Source: Niveispirillum sp943370215
GTDB lineage: Bacteria; Pseudomonadota; Alphaproteobacteria; Azospirillales; Azospirillaceae
DNA: 64,000 nt
Direction of reading: 5' to 3'
NCBI GenBank assembly: GCA_943370215.1
Contig: CALRQC020000007.1
Location: forward strand, 62,001 to 126,000
Both the position numbers and the translations under genes were made by a program. The notes beneath the pieces were generated by a model. The model saw only the letters and a program-made list of their open reading frames with translations. It did no database searches and was not told the origin of the DNA. Below, piece by piece: positions 43,780 through 53,077 of the stretch (its first letter is position 1; every line of letters starts with the position of its first letter).

Positions 43780-46053
43780 ATGACGCTGGTGTGTTTTTCA
43801 CATCTGCGGTGGGACTTTGTGTTCCAACGACCGCAGCATCTCATGGCGCTCCTGGCGCGTGACTTTCCGGTGATCTTCTGGGAGGAGCCGGTTTACGGCC
43901 CAGCCGGCAGCGAACCTTCCATCGCAAGCCGTTCACCGTTCCAGAACGTAACCGTTGTCACCCCCCATCTGCCGGAAGTCCTGTCCGCCCCGGCGGCCAC
44001 CGCCGCCTTGCGCACCTTGCTCGACACCTGTGTTGCCGGGTCGGCGGCTCCGCTGATCCTATGGTACTACACGCCCATGATGCTGCCCTTCTCCCGGCAC
44101 CTCTCGGCGGCGTGCACGATTTACGACTGCATGGATGAACTGGCGAATTTCCGCTTCGCACCGCCGGAACTGGGCGCGCTGGAGGCTGAACTTCTCGCCG
44201 CCGCCGATCTGGTCTTCACCGGCGGCCACAGCCTTTACGAGGCCAAGCGTACCCTGCACCGTTCTGTTCATGCCTTCCCGTCCAGCGTCGATGCCCCACA
44301 CTTCGCAAAGGCGCGCGAGGCAGGTACCGATCCCGCCGACCAGGTGGGACTCCCCCGGCCGCGCTTTGGCTTCTATGGCGTGATCGACGAGCGGATGGAC
44401 CTGGACCTTCTGGCGGCCGTGGCCGATGCACGGCCGGAATGGTCGTTGGTCATGGTCGGCCCGGTGGTCAAGATCGACCCCGCCGATCTGCCCCGCCGTC
44501 CCAACATCGCCTATCTCGGCGGCAAGACCTACGACCAATTGCCGCATTATGCTGGCGGCTGGGACGTGGCCTTGATGCCGTTTGCGATCAACCCGTCGAC
44601 ACAGTTCATCTCGCCCACCAAGACGCCGGAATATCTGGCGGCGGGCCTGCCCATCGTGTCGACGCCCATCACCGATGTCGTCCGGCATTACGGCCCGCTC
44701 GACGCCGTGTCGATCGCCGCAACGCCCGAAGCCTTCATCACCGCCTGTGAACAGGCGTTGGCCCTGTCGCGGGAACCCGTCGATGCCGACTGGCGTCGGC
44801 AGGCCGACGCAGCACTGGCCGGCCAATCCTGGCAAGCGGTCGCCGACGCCATGCGGCCCCTCATCGCCCGGATCGTCCGGCCGACCCGTGCCGTACATAC
44901 CGGGCATTATGATTATCTGGTCGTCGGGGCCGGCTTTGCCGGTGCTGTCATGGCCGAACGTCTGGCGCGGGATAGCGGGAAACGCGTCCTCATCATCGAC
45001 CGGCGCGACCATATCGGCGGCAACGCCTTCGACCATCATGACGCGGCTGGTATCCTGGTCCACCAGTATGGCCCGCACATTTTTCACACCAACAGCCAGG
45101 AAATCGTCGATTACCTGTCGCGCTTCACCGGTTGGCGCCCCTACGAACATCGGGTGCTGGCCGATATTGACGGGTTGCGTGTCCCCATGCCGATCAACCG
45201 CACGACCCTCAACAGCCTTTATGGGCTGGAACTTCAGGACGATGCGGAAACCGCCGCCTTCCTCGCCACCCGTGCCGAGCCGGTCGACCCCGTCACCAGT
45301 TCGGCCGATGTCGTGATCTCCAAGGTCGGGCGCGAACTGTACGAAACCTTCTTTCGTGGTTATACGCGCAAGCAATGGGGCCTGGATCCGTCCGAACTGG
45401 ACAAGTCGGTGACGGCGCGCGTTCCCACGCGCACCGATGCCGATGACCGTTATTTCACCGACAGTTTCCAGGCGATGCCGGCCAATGGCTATACGGCCAT
45501 GTTCACCGCCATGCTGAACCATCCCCTGATCGATATCGAGTTGGGGACGTCATTCGAAGAGGCCTGCGGACGGGTGAGCTATGACCGGCTGGTCTTCACC
45601 GGACCCGTCGATGAGTATTTCGGATATCGATACGGGAAACTGCCCTATCGGTCCCTGGCGTTCCGCCATGAAACGCTGGCGCAGGAATGGCTACAGCCTG
45701 TGGCCGTCGTCAATTACCCGTCGGAAGACATCCCCTACACGCGCGTGACGGAGTACAAACACCTGACGGGACAGAGTGCAGCATGTACCAGCATCACGCA
45801 CGAATTCCCCTCAGCCACCGGCGATCCCTATTATCCGATCCCCCGACCGGAGAACGAGGCCCTTTACAAGCGCTATGCGGCGCTGGTCCGGGCAACGACC
45901 GACGTCCTGTTCGTCGGCCGGCTGGCGACCTACCGCTACTACAATATGGACCAAGTCGTCGGCCAGGCCCTCGCATCCTATCGCCGCCATAGGGCACAGC
46001 TCAATCTGGTACCCGACAGGGTGCCGGATGCCCGGGCCATCGCCGCCGAATAG
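43780..46053 (+). CDS. Fusion of glycosyltransferase and UDP-galactopyranose mutase
   Basis: 757 residues. Residues 1 to about 370 form a GT-B glycosyltransferase: RWDFVFQRPQHLMALLARDF at the start, RFGFYGVIDERMDLDLLAAV near 205-225, and SPTKTPEYLAAGLPIVSTPI near 282-301 in the donor site. Residues about 380-740 are a UDP-galactopyranose mutase: the FAD motif DYLVVGAGFAGAVMAERLAR, IGGNAFDHHD, QYGPHIFHTN and RLATYRYYNMDQVVGQAL. The mutase makes UDP-galactofuranose and the transferase may use it directly, so one chain could make and transfer Galf or a related furanose. It is divergent from the GH1/RmlD fusion and ends at a strong terminator. Confidence 0.9.
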   Translation: MTLVCFSHLRWDFVFQRPQHLMALLARDFPVIFWEEPVYGPAGSEPSIASRSPFQNVTVVTPHLPEVLSAPAATAALRTLLDTCVAGSAAPLILWYYTPMMLPFSRHLSAACTIYDCMDELANFRFAPPELGALEAELLAAADLVFTGGHSLYEAKRTLHRSVHAFPSSVDAPHFAKAREAGTDPADQVGLPRPRFGFYGVIDERMDLDLLAAVADARPEWSLVMVGPVVKIDPADLPRRPNIAYLGGKTYDQLPHYAGGWDVALMPFAINPSTQFISPTKTPEYLAAGLPIVSTPITDVVRHYGPLDAVSIAATPEAFITACEQALALSREPVDADWRRQADAALAGQSWQAVADAMRPLIARIVRPTRAVHTGHYDYLVVGAGFAGAVMAERLARDSGKRVLIIDRRDHIGGNAFDHHDAAGILVHQYGPHIFHTNSQEIVDYLSRFTGWRPYEHRVLADIDGLRVPMPINRTTLNSLYGLELQDDAETAAFLATRAEPVDPVTSSADVVISKVGRELYETFFRGYTRKQWGLDPSELDKSVTARVPTRTDADDRYFTDSFQAMPANGYTAMFTAMLNHPLIDIELGTSFEEACGRVSYDRLVFTGPVDEYFGYRYGKLPYRSLAFRHETLAQEWLQPVAVVNYPSEDIPYTRVTEYKHLTGQSAACTSITHEFPSATGDPYYPIPRPENEALYKRYAALVRATTDVLFVGRLATYRYYNMDQVVGQALASYRRHRAQLNLVPDRVPDARAIAAE

Positions 46054-46090
46054 ACGTCAGGCCCGACACAGACCGGATTTTTTGGACAAC

Positions 46091-46127
46091 AAAAGAGCCT
46101 GATTTTAGCTTGAGATCAGGCTCTTTT
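46091..46127. terminator. Bidirectional intrinsic terminator
   Basis: AAAAGAGCCTGAT pairs perfectly with ATCAGGCTCTTTT around an 11-base loop, with A- and T-runs on both sides. It closes the glycan fusion gene. The rest of the gap to 46247 holds nothing recognisable. Confidence 0.9.
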
Positions 46128-46247
46128 ACCTGGATACCGGGACTCATTTCGACCATTGATGCGACACTTTATCCGCGATTATTAAAATACATACCATGTT
46201 ATGGGGCAGGACCAGTGAGGTGGGTTTCTATCGCTATCGCCCGGTGA

Positions 46248-47483
46248 CTATCCGATCACGGCGTCCTTCAACGCCGTCGCAGGGTCCAGCAACCTGTTCG
46301 CGTCTACTCTGGCGCCAGCCGCGATAATGGCCTTGGCCTGCACGAAATCACGCGCAACACCAATGCAGTCCAGCGCAACCAGTCTATCGTCCTGAATGTA
46401 TGCAACCGAAAACGCACCATCTTCCGGGCGCCCGCGCAGCACAATCCGGTCATGGCCACCGGACAATCCTACCGACTGGATTTTGACCGCATATTGATCG
46501 GACCAAAACCAGGGCACGGCACGATAGGGCGCTGGTTTTCCCAGGATCGCCGCAGCAAGCACCTTGGATTGATCGACGGCGTTCTGTACGGATTCAAGAC
46601 GGATCGGCCGGCCCGCGAAGCTGTTGTGATGAAGGGCGCAATCTCCAGCGGCCAGAATATGCGGATCCTGTGTCTGGCAGAATGCGTCAACGGCAACCCC
46701 GTCCGGACAATGGAGACCGGCATCTGCCAGCGGCTGCACGTTCGGCACAATCCCAATGCCGACGATCACCAGATCGGCGGGGAGAATCTCCCCGTCTGCC
46801 AACCTGACGGCACAGACCTTCCCCCTAACCCCTTCCAGACTGGTGACCGATGCCCGAAGACGGACATCAACCCCACGAGCCCGATGCATTTCCAGAAAAA
46901 AACTTGAAACCGGCGGAGACGTGACGCGGGCAAGCAAACGGTCCTGAGCCTCCAGCACCGTCACGGCATGGCCGGACAGGCGCAGAACGGCGGCCATCTC
47001 CAGCCCGATATAGCCGCCACCGATCACAACGATGCGACGTTCCCCACCTTCCACTTTCCCCCGCAGCCGATCAATATCCGTGATGGAGCGGATATAGTGG
47101 ATGCCCTCCAACTCACCCCCCGCGCAGATCAACCGGCGCGGACGACCACCCGCCGTCCAGACCAGATGCCCATAGGAGAGCTGCGCACCATCATCCAGGG
47201 CAACGGTCGCAGCCGCGCGGTTCACCGTGACCACGCGTCGCCCCGTCTGCACCGCGACACCGCGCGACGTCCAGAAATCGGCTTTGCGCAAGAAAAGCCC
47301 TTCAGCCTCGCGCTTGCCGGCCAGATAATCCTTGGAAAGCGGTGGGCGTTCATAGGGCAGGAATGGCTCGTCCCCCACCATGGTGATCGGCCCCGTATGT
47401 CTGCCTTGGCGAAGCGACTGTGCAACCTGCGCACCCGCCTGGCCGGCCCCAACAATGAGGACAGCTTCGTTCGTTGCCGCCAT
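46248..47483 (-). CDS. Ferredoxin/rubredoxin reductase-like FAD oxidoreductase
   Basis: 411 residues from the ATG at 47483, one base after the stop of the upstream ligase gene. The FAD motif is VLIVGAGQAGAQVAQSLRQG near residues 8-27, followed by LPYERPPLSKDYL as in BphA4/CamA-type reductases. The NAD motif is IVVIGGGYIGLEMAAVLRLS near 148-167, the second FAD segment is PHILAAGDCALH near 275-286, and WFWSDQYAVKIQ lies in the C-terminal domain. Such enzymes carry electrons from NAD(P)H to a ferredoxin for a P450 or oxygenase. The P450 at 60771-62003 is a candidate client. No ferredoxin gene is visible in the window. Confidence 0.88.
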   Translation of the reverse strand: MAATNEAVLIVGAGQAGAQVAQSLRQGRHTGPITMVGDEPFLPYERPPLSKDYLAGKREAEGLFLRKADFWTSRGVAVQTGRRVVTVNRAAATVALDDGAQLSYGHLVWTAGGRPRRLICAGGELEGIHYIRSITDIDRLRGKVEGGERRIVVIGGGYIGLEMAAVLRLSGHAVTVLEAQDRLLARVTSPPVSSFFLEMHRARGVDVRLRASVTSLEGVRGKVCAVRLADGEILPADLVIVGIGIVPNVQPLADAGLHCPDGVAVDAFCQTQDPHILAAGDCALHHNSFAGRPIRLESVQNAVDQSKVLAAAILGKPAPYRAVPWFWSDQYAVKIQSVGLSGGHDRIVLRGRPEDGAFSVAYIQDDRLVALDCIGVARDFVQAKAIIAAGARVDANRLLDPATALKDAVIG

Positions 47484-47484
47484 C

Positions 47485-49017
47485 TCACGCCCCTGCCTTT
47501 TCAGCCATGTCCAGATATTCGCGGACAAGCTTGTGCTTCAGCAACTTGCCCGTCGGTTCACGCGGCAGGCTTGGACGGAAATGGAAGATGCGGGGTACCT
47601 TGACCCCGCCCAGCCGTTCACGCAGGAAAGCTGTCAGGGATGCAGCGGACAGTTTTTCATCGGCGACAGGCTCTGATGGCTGCACCACGGCCACCACCAC
47701 CTGCCCCATTTCCAGGTCGGGCAGGCCGAACACGGCGCAATCGGCAACGGATGGATGGTCGATCAGGCAGTTTTCGATCTCCTGGGGATAGATATTCACC
47801 CCGCCAGAAATGATCATGAAATTCTTGCGATCTGTCAGGTAGAGATAGCCATCCTCGTCCAGCCGCCCGATATCACCCAGCGTCGCCCAGCCGCGATGAT
47901 TATAGGCAGCGGCAGTCTTGACCGGATCATTGTGATATTCGAACCGGGGACCATCGGCGAAATAGACGTTACCAACCTGCCCCGTGGGCAGTTCATTGCC
48001 GTCATCATCGACGATCTTCACCGTCCCCAGGATCGCCTTGCCGACAGAGCCCGGCTTTGCCAGCCATTCATCGGCCGACAGGGCGGTGATGCCACATGTC
48101 TCGGTCCCTGAATAATATTCGTAGATGACAGGCCCCCACCAATCGATCATCGCCTGCTTGACCGGCACGGGACAGGGGGCGGCCGCGTGGATCGCGGCCC
48201 GCATTGAAGAATGATCATACCGCGCCCGCACGTCTTCCGGCAGGCGCAGCAACCGCACGAAATGCGTCGGCACCCAGGTGGAATGGGTGATGCGGTATCG
48301 CTCGATCAGGGCAAGCGCTTCCTCTGCATCGAACCTCTCCATGATCACCACGGTGCCGCCGAACCGATGAACGGTCATCGCCCAGCGCAGGGGTGCAGCA
48401 TGGTAGAGCGGCGAGGTGGAGAGATAGACCATATCCGCGCCCATGCCATAAAGGGCGGTCCCCATGCCGACCAGCGGCGTGGGCTGGTCGATGGCACCGG
48501 CGGGCAGCGTCGGCTTCACGCCTTTGGGCCGTCCGGTGGTGCCCGATGAATAGAGCATTTCCGTGCCCGGACTTTCATCCTTGACGGGGGTCACGGGCAG
48601 GGCAGCGCAGGCCTCCCCCCAGGATGGCAGGTCGGCCGTACCGGTAAGCGCAAAGGCCTGCACCTGCGGCAAGGCCTCGACTGCCGCCGCGACCGCGGCC
48701 AGCCTGTCAGACACGACCAGAACCTTGGCGCCGCAATCGCCCAAGATATAGGCGAGGTCCGCGACGCTGGATTTGGTGGAAATGCTGGTCAAATACAGCC
48801 CCGTGCGCTGCGCCGCCCAGGCCAGCGGAAACAAGGCCGGCTCATTGTCGATCATCACCGCCAGCACATCGCCCCGGCGCAGGCCCAGCGCCCGCAGCCG
48901 GTGGGCAGCCTGATTGGCCCGCCGGTCCAGTTCGTCATAGCGAAGCACCTCTCCACTATCGGCCATGATGCAGGCGGGTTTGGCTGGCGTGGCCAGGGCG
49001 TGATGGCGCGGATGCAT
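47485..49017 (-). CDS. Acyl-CoA ligase (AMP-forming) with intact core motifs
   Basis: 510 residues from the ATG at 49017, with GGGAGG 11 bases upstream; the open frame continues to 49170 but lacks a site. All ANL landmarks are normal: the phosphate loop MLYSSGTTGRPKGVKP near 161-176, YEYYSGTETCGI near 300-311, GWATLGDIGRLDEDGYL near 383-399, DRKNFMIISGGVNIYPQEIE, and A10 LPREPTGKLLKHKL with the catalytic Lys. It activates a carboxylic acid to the CoA ester. It is divergent from the eleven-gene beta-oxidation run and co-directional with the reductase gene. Compare the ligase at 3512-5053, whose motifs are degenerate. Confidence 0.92.
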   Translation of the reverse strand: MHPRHHALATPAKPACIMADSGEVLRYDELDRRANQAAHRLRALGLRRGDVLAVMIDNEPALFPLAWAAQRTGLYLTSISTKSSVADLAYILGDCGAKVLVVSDRLAAVAAAVEALPQVQAFALTGTADLPSWGEACAALPVTPVKDESPGTEMLYSSGTTGRPKGVKPTLPAGAIDQPTPLVGMGTALYGMGADMVYLSTSPLYHAAPLRWAMTVHRFGGTVVIMERFDAEEALALIERYRITHSTWVPTHFVRLLRLPEDVRARYDHSSMRAAIHAAAPCPVPVKQAMIDWWGPVIYEYYSGTETCGITALSADEWLAKPGSVGKAILGTVKIVDDDGNELPTGQVGNVYFADGPRFEYHNDPVKTAAAYNHRGWATLGDIGRLDEDGYLYLTDRKNFMIISGGVNIYPQEIENCLIDHPSVADCAVFGLPDLEMGQVVVAVVQPSEPVADEKLSAASLTAFLRERLGGVKVPRIFHFRPSLPREPTGKLLKHKLVREYLDMAEKAGA

Positions 49018-49141
49018 GATCGGTGGGCCTCCCGGATATTCCTTCGTGCCGGGCAATTGCGGCCCGGTTCTGGACGCCACCTGACCGGATGGAAGGAAGC
49101 AAGACAAGGTAAGCGCAGAAATTGGCAAAAAGCGCGGCAGG

Positions 49142-49166
49142 CCTGTGTAAAGCCTTTCGACACAGG
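49142..49166. promoter_or_regulatory. Inverted repeat CCTGTGT-N11-ACACAGG in a divergent promoter region
   Basis: A perfect 7-base inverted repeat with half-site centres 18 bases apart. It lies between the ligase start (49017) and the ALDH start (49234) and is a candidate operator for both directions. Confidence 0.4.
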
Positions 49167-49233
49167 GCACGGTACAACTTTCCAGTGACCAGAGGCCGAC
49201 AAAAGGCCCGAGACAAGGTCAGGGAGGAAACCG

Positions 49234-50700
49234 ATGACGATGCAGGCTGGCTTTACCGGCCTCCGGCTGCCCGAAATTGTGCTGATGGCGGGGTCCGACC
49301 TGCTGCCCGTGCGGAATTGGCTGGATGACGAGGATCCTTGCACGGGCCGCAGCTTCACCGCCATCCCCGCGGCGGACGCGTCCGACGTTGATGCCTTCGT
49401 GCAGGCGGCCACCCGGGCGCTGCATGACCCGGCATGGCGCGACCTGACACCGCTGGCCCGTGAACGGCTGCTGCACCGTTTCGCCGACGCCATCGAGGCC
49501 GACTTGGCCACCCTGGCGGCACTGGAAGCGCTGGATACCGGCAAGCCCGTCACCCTGGCCGAGGCTGTCGACATTCCCGCCGCCATCGGCTGGTTGCGTA
49601 CCTATGCCGGCTGGCCGACGAAGATCGCCGGCCATGCCGCCTCGCTTTCCGCCACGCCGGGCCGGTTCCATGCCTATACGCGGCGGGAGCCGGTGGGCGT
49701 GGTCGCCGCCATCACCCCCTGGAACTTCCCCATCGTGCTGTCGATGTGGAAGATTGCCCCGGCCCTGGCGGCCGGCTGCACCATCGTGCTGAAGCCGGCG
49801 GCGGAAACCCCCCTTTCCGCCCTGCGCCTGGCGGAAATCGCACGGGAGGTGGGTTTGCCACCGGGCGTGTTCTCCGTCGTCACCGGCGATGGGGCCACCG
49901 GTGCCGCCTTGGCCGCCCATCCCGGCATCGCCAAGGTCGCCTTCACCGGCTCCACCCGGACCGGTCAGGCGATCCTGGCGGCCTCTGTCCCCGATATCAA
50001 ACGGGTGACCCTGGAACTGGGGGGAAAGTCACCCACGATCATCACCGCCGATGCCGACCTGGACCGCGCCATCCCGCAGGCGGCGATGGGCTGTTTCTTC
50101 AATTCCGGCCAGGTTTGCTATGCCGGCACGCGGCTTTACGTCCACCGCTCCGTCTATGAACGGGTGCTGGACGGTATCGCCGCTGTCGCCGCCAGCCAGA
50201 AGATCGGCCCCAGCGGCGACCGGTCCAGCCAGTTGGGCCCCCTGATCAGCCGCCGTCAGCATGAGAAGGTAACCGGCTTCGTGGAACGGGCCCGCGCCGC
50301 CGGCATCCATGCCGTTGGCCCCGAGATCCCCGTTCCAGACGAGGGCCATTATGTCGCCCCCACCCTGCTGCGCGATGTGCCGCCGGATGCGGAGGTGGCA
50401 CGGGAGGAGGTGTTCGGCCCCGTGCTGGCCGCCAGTGCCTTCGATGATCTGGACGAGGCCATCGCGCTGGCCAATGACAGCGAATATGGTCTGGCCGCGC
50501 ACATCTTCACGCGCGATCTGGCCAGCGCCCACCATGCGGGTGCGACGCTCCAGGCCGGAACCGTGTTCGTCAATTGCGTGCTGCTGGCCGACCCGTCGCT
50601 GCCCTTCGGCGGGATGAAGAAATCCGGCCTGGGGCGGGAGAATGGGGCCGCCGTGCTGGAGGCCTATCTGGAACCCAAGTCCGTGGTGGTGGCGCTATGA
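49234..50700 (+). CDS. NAD(P)-dependent aldehyde dehydrogenase
   Basis: 488 residues; the start follows GGGAGGAAACCG. The cofactor segment AITPWNFPIVLSMWKIAPAL is near 160-180, the Glu motif TLELGGKSPTII near 258-270, the nucleophile NSGQVCYAGTRLYV near 290-303, and EEVFGPVLAAS near 389-399. It opens the plus-strand catabolic run and should oxidise the aldehyde made by the zinc alcohol dehydrogenase encoded three genes later. Its stop overlaps the next start by four bases. Confidence 0.93.
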   Translation: MTMQAGFTGLRLPEIVLMAGSDLLPVRNWLDDEDPCTGRSFTAIPAADASDVDAFVQAATRALHDPAWRDLTPLARERLLHRFADAIEADLATLAALEALDTGKPVTLAEAVDIPAAIGWLRTYAGWPTKIAGHAASLSATPGRFHAYTRREPVGVVAAITPWNFPIVLSMWKIAPALAAGCTIVLKPAAETPLSALRLAEIAREVGLPPGVFSVVTGDGATGAALAAHPGIAKVAFTGSTRTGQAILAASVPDIKRVTLELGGKSPTIITADADLDRAIPQAAMGCFFNSGQVCYAGTRLYVHRSVYERVLDGIAAVAASQKIGPSGDRSSQLGPLISRRQHEKVTGFVERARAAGIHAVGPEIPVPDEGHYVAPTLLRDVPPDAEVAREEVFGPVLAASAFDDLDEAIALANDSEYGLAAHIFTRDLASAHHAGATLQAGTVFVNCVLLADPSLPFGGMKKSGLGRENGAAVLEAYLEPKSVVVAL

Positions 50701-51131
50701 CCGATCACACAACCGACGACCCGACCCGTTCCGGCGGCTGTCTGTGCGGTCGGGTCCGCTATCAATTCACCGGCGATCCGCTGATGGTGGCGGCCTGCCA
50801 TTGCCGGCATTGCCAACGGCAATCCGGTACCGCCTTTTCCCTGGTCTGCGTGGTGACGGACGACCAATACCGGCAACAGGGTGAAACCCGCGTTTTCCAG
50901 GACAAAGGCGACAGCGGCGGGACGGTGTACCGCCATTTCTGCGCCCATTGCGGATCACCCATCCTGTCAGTCGCCGGCATCCTGCCGGGCCTGACCATCA
51001 TCAAGGCGGGAACGCTGGACGATCCGTCCCCCTGGCGGCCTACGGCCGAAGCCTATTGTGACACCGCCCTGCCCTGGCTGCCCGTGCTGGCGGCCGAACG
51101 GCACCCGCGCTCCAACATCGGACAGGCATGA
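50697..51131 (+). CDS. GFA/CENP-V family zinc protein
   Basis: 144 residues. The zinc-binding Cys pattern of the glutathione-dependent formaldehyde-activating family is complete: GGCLCGRVRY near residues 13-22, CHCRHCQRQSG near 35-45 and FCAHCGSPI near 82-90. Most members are of unproven activity; a role in handling a small aldehyde or thiol adduct is a guess from context. It overlaps the ALDH gene and the next SDR gene by four bases each. Confidence 0.85.
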   Translation: MTDHTTDDPTRSGGCLCGRVRYQFTGDPLMVAACHCRHCQRQSGTAFSLVCVVTDDQYRQQGETRVFQDKGDSGGTVYRHFCAHCGSPILSVAGILPGLTIIKAGTLDDPSPWRPTAEAYCDTALPWLPVLAAERHPRSNIGQA

Positions 51132-51931
51132 TGAGCAGACTTTTCCAACTGGACGGCAAGGTCGCCTGGGTCACCGGGGCGGGGTCGGGCATTGGCCGGA
51201 CCGCCGCCCTGACATTGGCCGATCAGGGGGCCGCCCTGGTCGTCAGCGATATCAACCCCGCAGGACTGGCGGAAACAGCCTCGCTGCTGGGCGACCGCCC
51301 CCATCTGATGCTGGCTCATGACGTCACCAGCCAGGAACAATGGGCGGACGGCGCCGCACGCATCGGTGAGCGGTTCGGCCGGCTGGATATCCTGGTCAAT
51401 AATGCCGGCATCATGGTGTCCCGGCCCTTCGAACTGGCACCGCTGGAACTGCTGCAGCGTCAGCAGCGGATCAATGTCGACAGCGTCTATATCGGTATGC
51501 AGACGGCCCTGCCGCTGATGCGCCAGGCGCTGGCCGCAGGGGCTGCGGGCGCTTCCATCATCAATATCGCCTCGGTCTATGGCATGGTCGCCGGCGCGCA
51601 GTTCGCCGCCTACAGCGCCACCAAGGGGGCCGTCCGGGCGCTGTCGCGCGCCGTGGCCTTTGAGCTGGCGAAAACCGGCATCCGCGTCAATTGCGTTCTG
51701 CCGGGACCGGTGCAGACCAACCTGGGTGCCGACTGGGAACCGCCGAAGGGCCCGGATGGCGCACCCATCCCGCCGGATGTGGCGCTGGCGGCCTGGGCGG
51801 CGATGATCCCGATGGGCCGGCTGGGACAGGCGCAGGACATCGCCCCGCTGATTGCCTTCCTGGCCAGCGACAATGCCTCCTTCATCACCGGCGCGGAATT
51901 CGTCGCCGATGGTGGCTACACCGTTGCCTGA
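51128..51931 (+). CDS. Short-chain dehydrogenase/reductase
   Basis: 267 residues with a classical SDR pattern: NAD-binding TGAGSGIGRTAAL near residues 14-26, NNAGIM near 92-97, catalytic YSATKG near 160-165 and the substrate-loop start VLPGPVQTNLG. The final GAEFVADGGYTV is typical. A second ATG directly follows the first (51131). It oxidises a hydroxyl or reduces a keto group on the pathway intermediate. It is translationally coupled to the GFA gene. Confidence 0.9.
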   Translation: MMSRLFQLDGKVAWVTGAGSGIGRTAALTLADQGAALVVSDINPAGLAETASLLGDRPHLMLAHDVTSQEQWADGAARIGERFGRLDILVNNAGIMVSRPFELAPLELLQRQQRINVDSVYIGMQTALPLMRQALAAGAAGASIINIASVYGMVAGAQFAAYSATKGAVRALSRAVAFELAKTGIRVNCVLPGPVQTNLGADWEPPKGPDGAPIPPDVALAAWAAMIPMGRLGQAQDIAPLIAFLASDNASFITGAEFVADGGYTVA

Positions 51932-51941
51932 GGGGCCGCCC

Positions 51942-53048
51942 ATGGACATCACAGCAGCCGTCACCCACGCCCCGCAATCGGATTTCAGGCTGCAGCGCGT
52001 GCGGATGGAACCGCCGCGCGGCAAGGAGGTGCGGGTCCGCATCACCGGCGTCGGCCTTTGCCATACCGACCTTGTCGCCCGTGACCAGTTGATCCCCATC
52101 CCGCTTCCCGCCGTGCTGGGCCATGAAGGGGCCGGCGTGGTGGAAGCGGTGGGGGAAGAGGTCACCAAGGTGAGGCCGGGTGATACGGTCGTACTGGGCT
52201 TCCATAGTTGCGGCACCTGCGCCCGCTGTCGCCAGGATCTGCCCTCCTATTGCCGCGACTTCCCCATGCTGAACTATCTGGGCACAAGGCCCGATGGCAG
52301 CAGCGGCCTCAGCCAGGAAGATGGCAGCCCGCTTTCCGCGCATTTCTTCGGCCAATCGAGCTTCGCCAGCCATGCGCTGGCCCATGAACGCAATGTCGTG
52401 AAGGTGGATGCAACGGGCCTGCGGCTGGAACTGCTGGGCCCCCTGGGCTGCGGCTTCCAGACGGGGGCCGGCGGGGTCATGCGCGCGCTGGCCTGCCATC
52501 CAGGCAGCAGCATCGCTGTGTTCGGCGGGGGGCCGGTGGGGCTGGCCGCCGTGATGGGCGCCGTCATCCAGAATTGCGCCACCATCATCCTGGTGGAACC
52601 CGTGGCCGCCCGGCGGCAGATAGCGCTGGAACTGGGGGCGACGCATGTCATCGATCCCGCAGCCGGGGACGTGACGGCCGCCATCCGCGCCATCCTGCCC
52701 GACGGTGTGGATTACGGGTTTGAGACCAGCGGGCGGGAAGATGTGGTCGCCGCCGCCCTGGCGGCGCTGGCCAGCCATGGCCTGTTGGGTCTGGTGGGCG
52801 TGCCGCCGCGCCTGGACAGCAGCCTGTCCATCAACCTCGTTTCCCTGATCACCTATGGTCATCGCATCGTCGGCATCATCGAAGGTGACAGCGATCCCGA
52901 CCGGTTCATCCCGGAACTGATCACCCTGCATCGCCAGGGGCGCTTCCCCTTCGACCGGCTGATCCAAACCTTCCCGCTTTCCGACATCAACGAGGCGGTA
53001 GCCACGCAGCATCGTGGTGGCTGCATCAAGGCCGTGCTGCTGCCCTGA
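51942..53048 (+). CDS. Zinc-dependent alcohol dehydrogenase (aryl/benzyl alcohol type)
   Basis: 368 residues from the ATG at 51942; the upstream extension overlaps the SDR gene. Catalytic zinc ligands are in GVGLCHTDLV and LGHEGAGVV, with the third Cys in LGPLGCGFQTGAGG. The structural zinc Cys set is HSCGTCARCRQDLPSYC. The NAD motif is VFGGGPVGLAAVMGA near 190-204. The layout is that of benzyl/aryl-alcohol-type MDR enzymes. It begins ten bases after the SDR stop and is probably the alcohol-oxidising partner of the ALDH at 49234-50700. Confidence 0.92.
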   Translation: MDITAAVTHAPQSDFRLQRVRMEPPRGKEVRVRITGVGLCHTDLVARDQLIPIPLPAVLGHEGAGVVEAVGEEVTKVRPGDTVVLGFHSCGTCARCRQDLPSYCRDFPMLNYLGTRPDGSSGLSQEDGSPLSAHFFGQSSFASHALAHERNVVKVDATGLRLELLGPLGCGFQTGAGGVMRALACHPGSSIAVFGGGPVGLAAVMGAVIQNCATIILVEPVAARRQIALELGATHVIDPAAGDVTAAIRAILPDGVDYGFETSGREDVVAAALAALASHGLLGLVGVPPRLDSSLSINLVSLITYGHRIVGIIEGDSDPDRFIPELITLHRQGRFPFDRLIQTFPLSDINEAVATQHRGGCIKAVLLP

Positions 53049-53077
53049 AGCCTCTCAGCATCAAGGATTTTCCAATC

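Noticed and set aside
44059..45522. 487-codon open frame on the minus strand
   Set aside because: Antisense shadow of the glycosyltransferase/UGM fusion.
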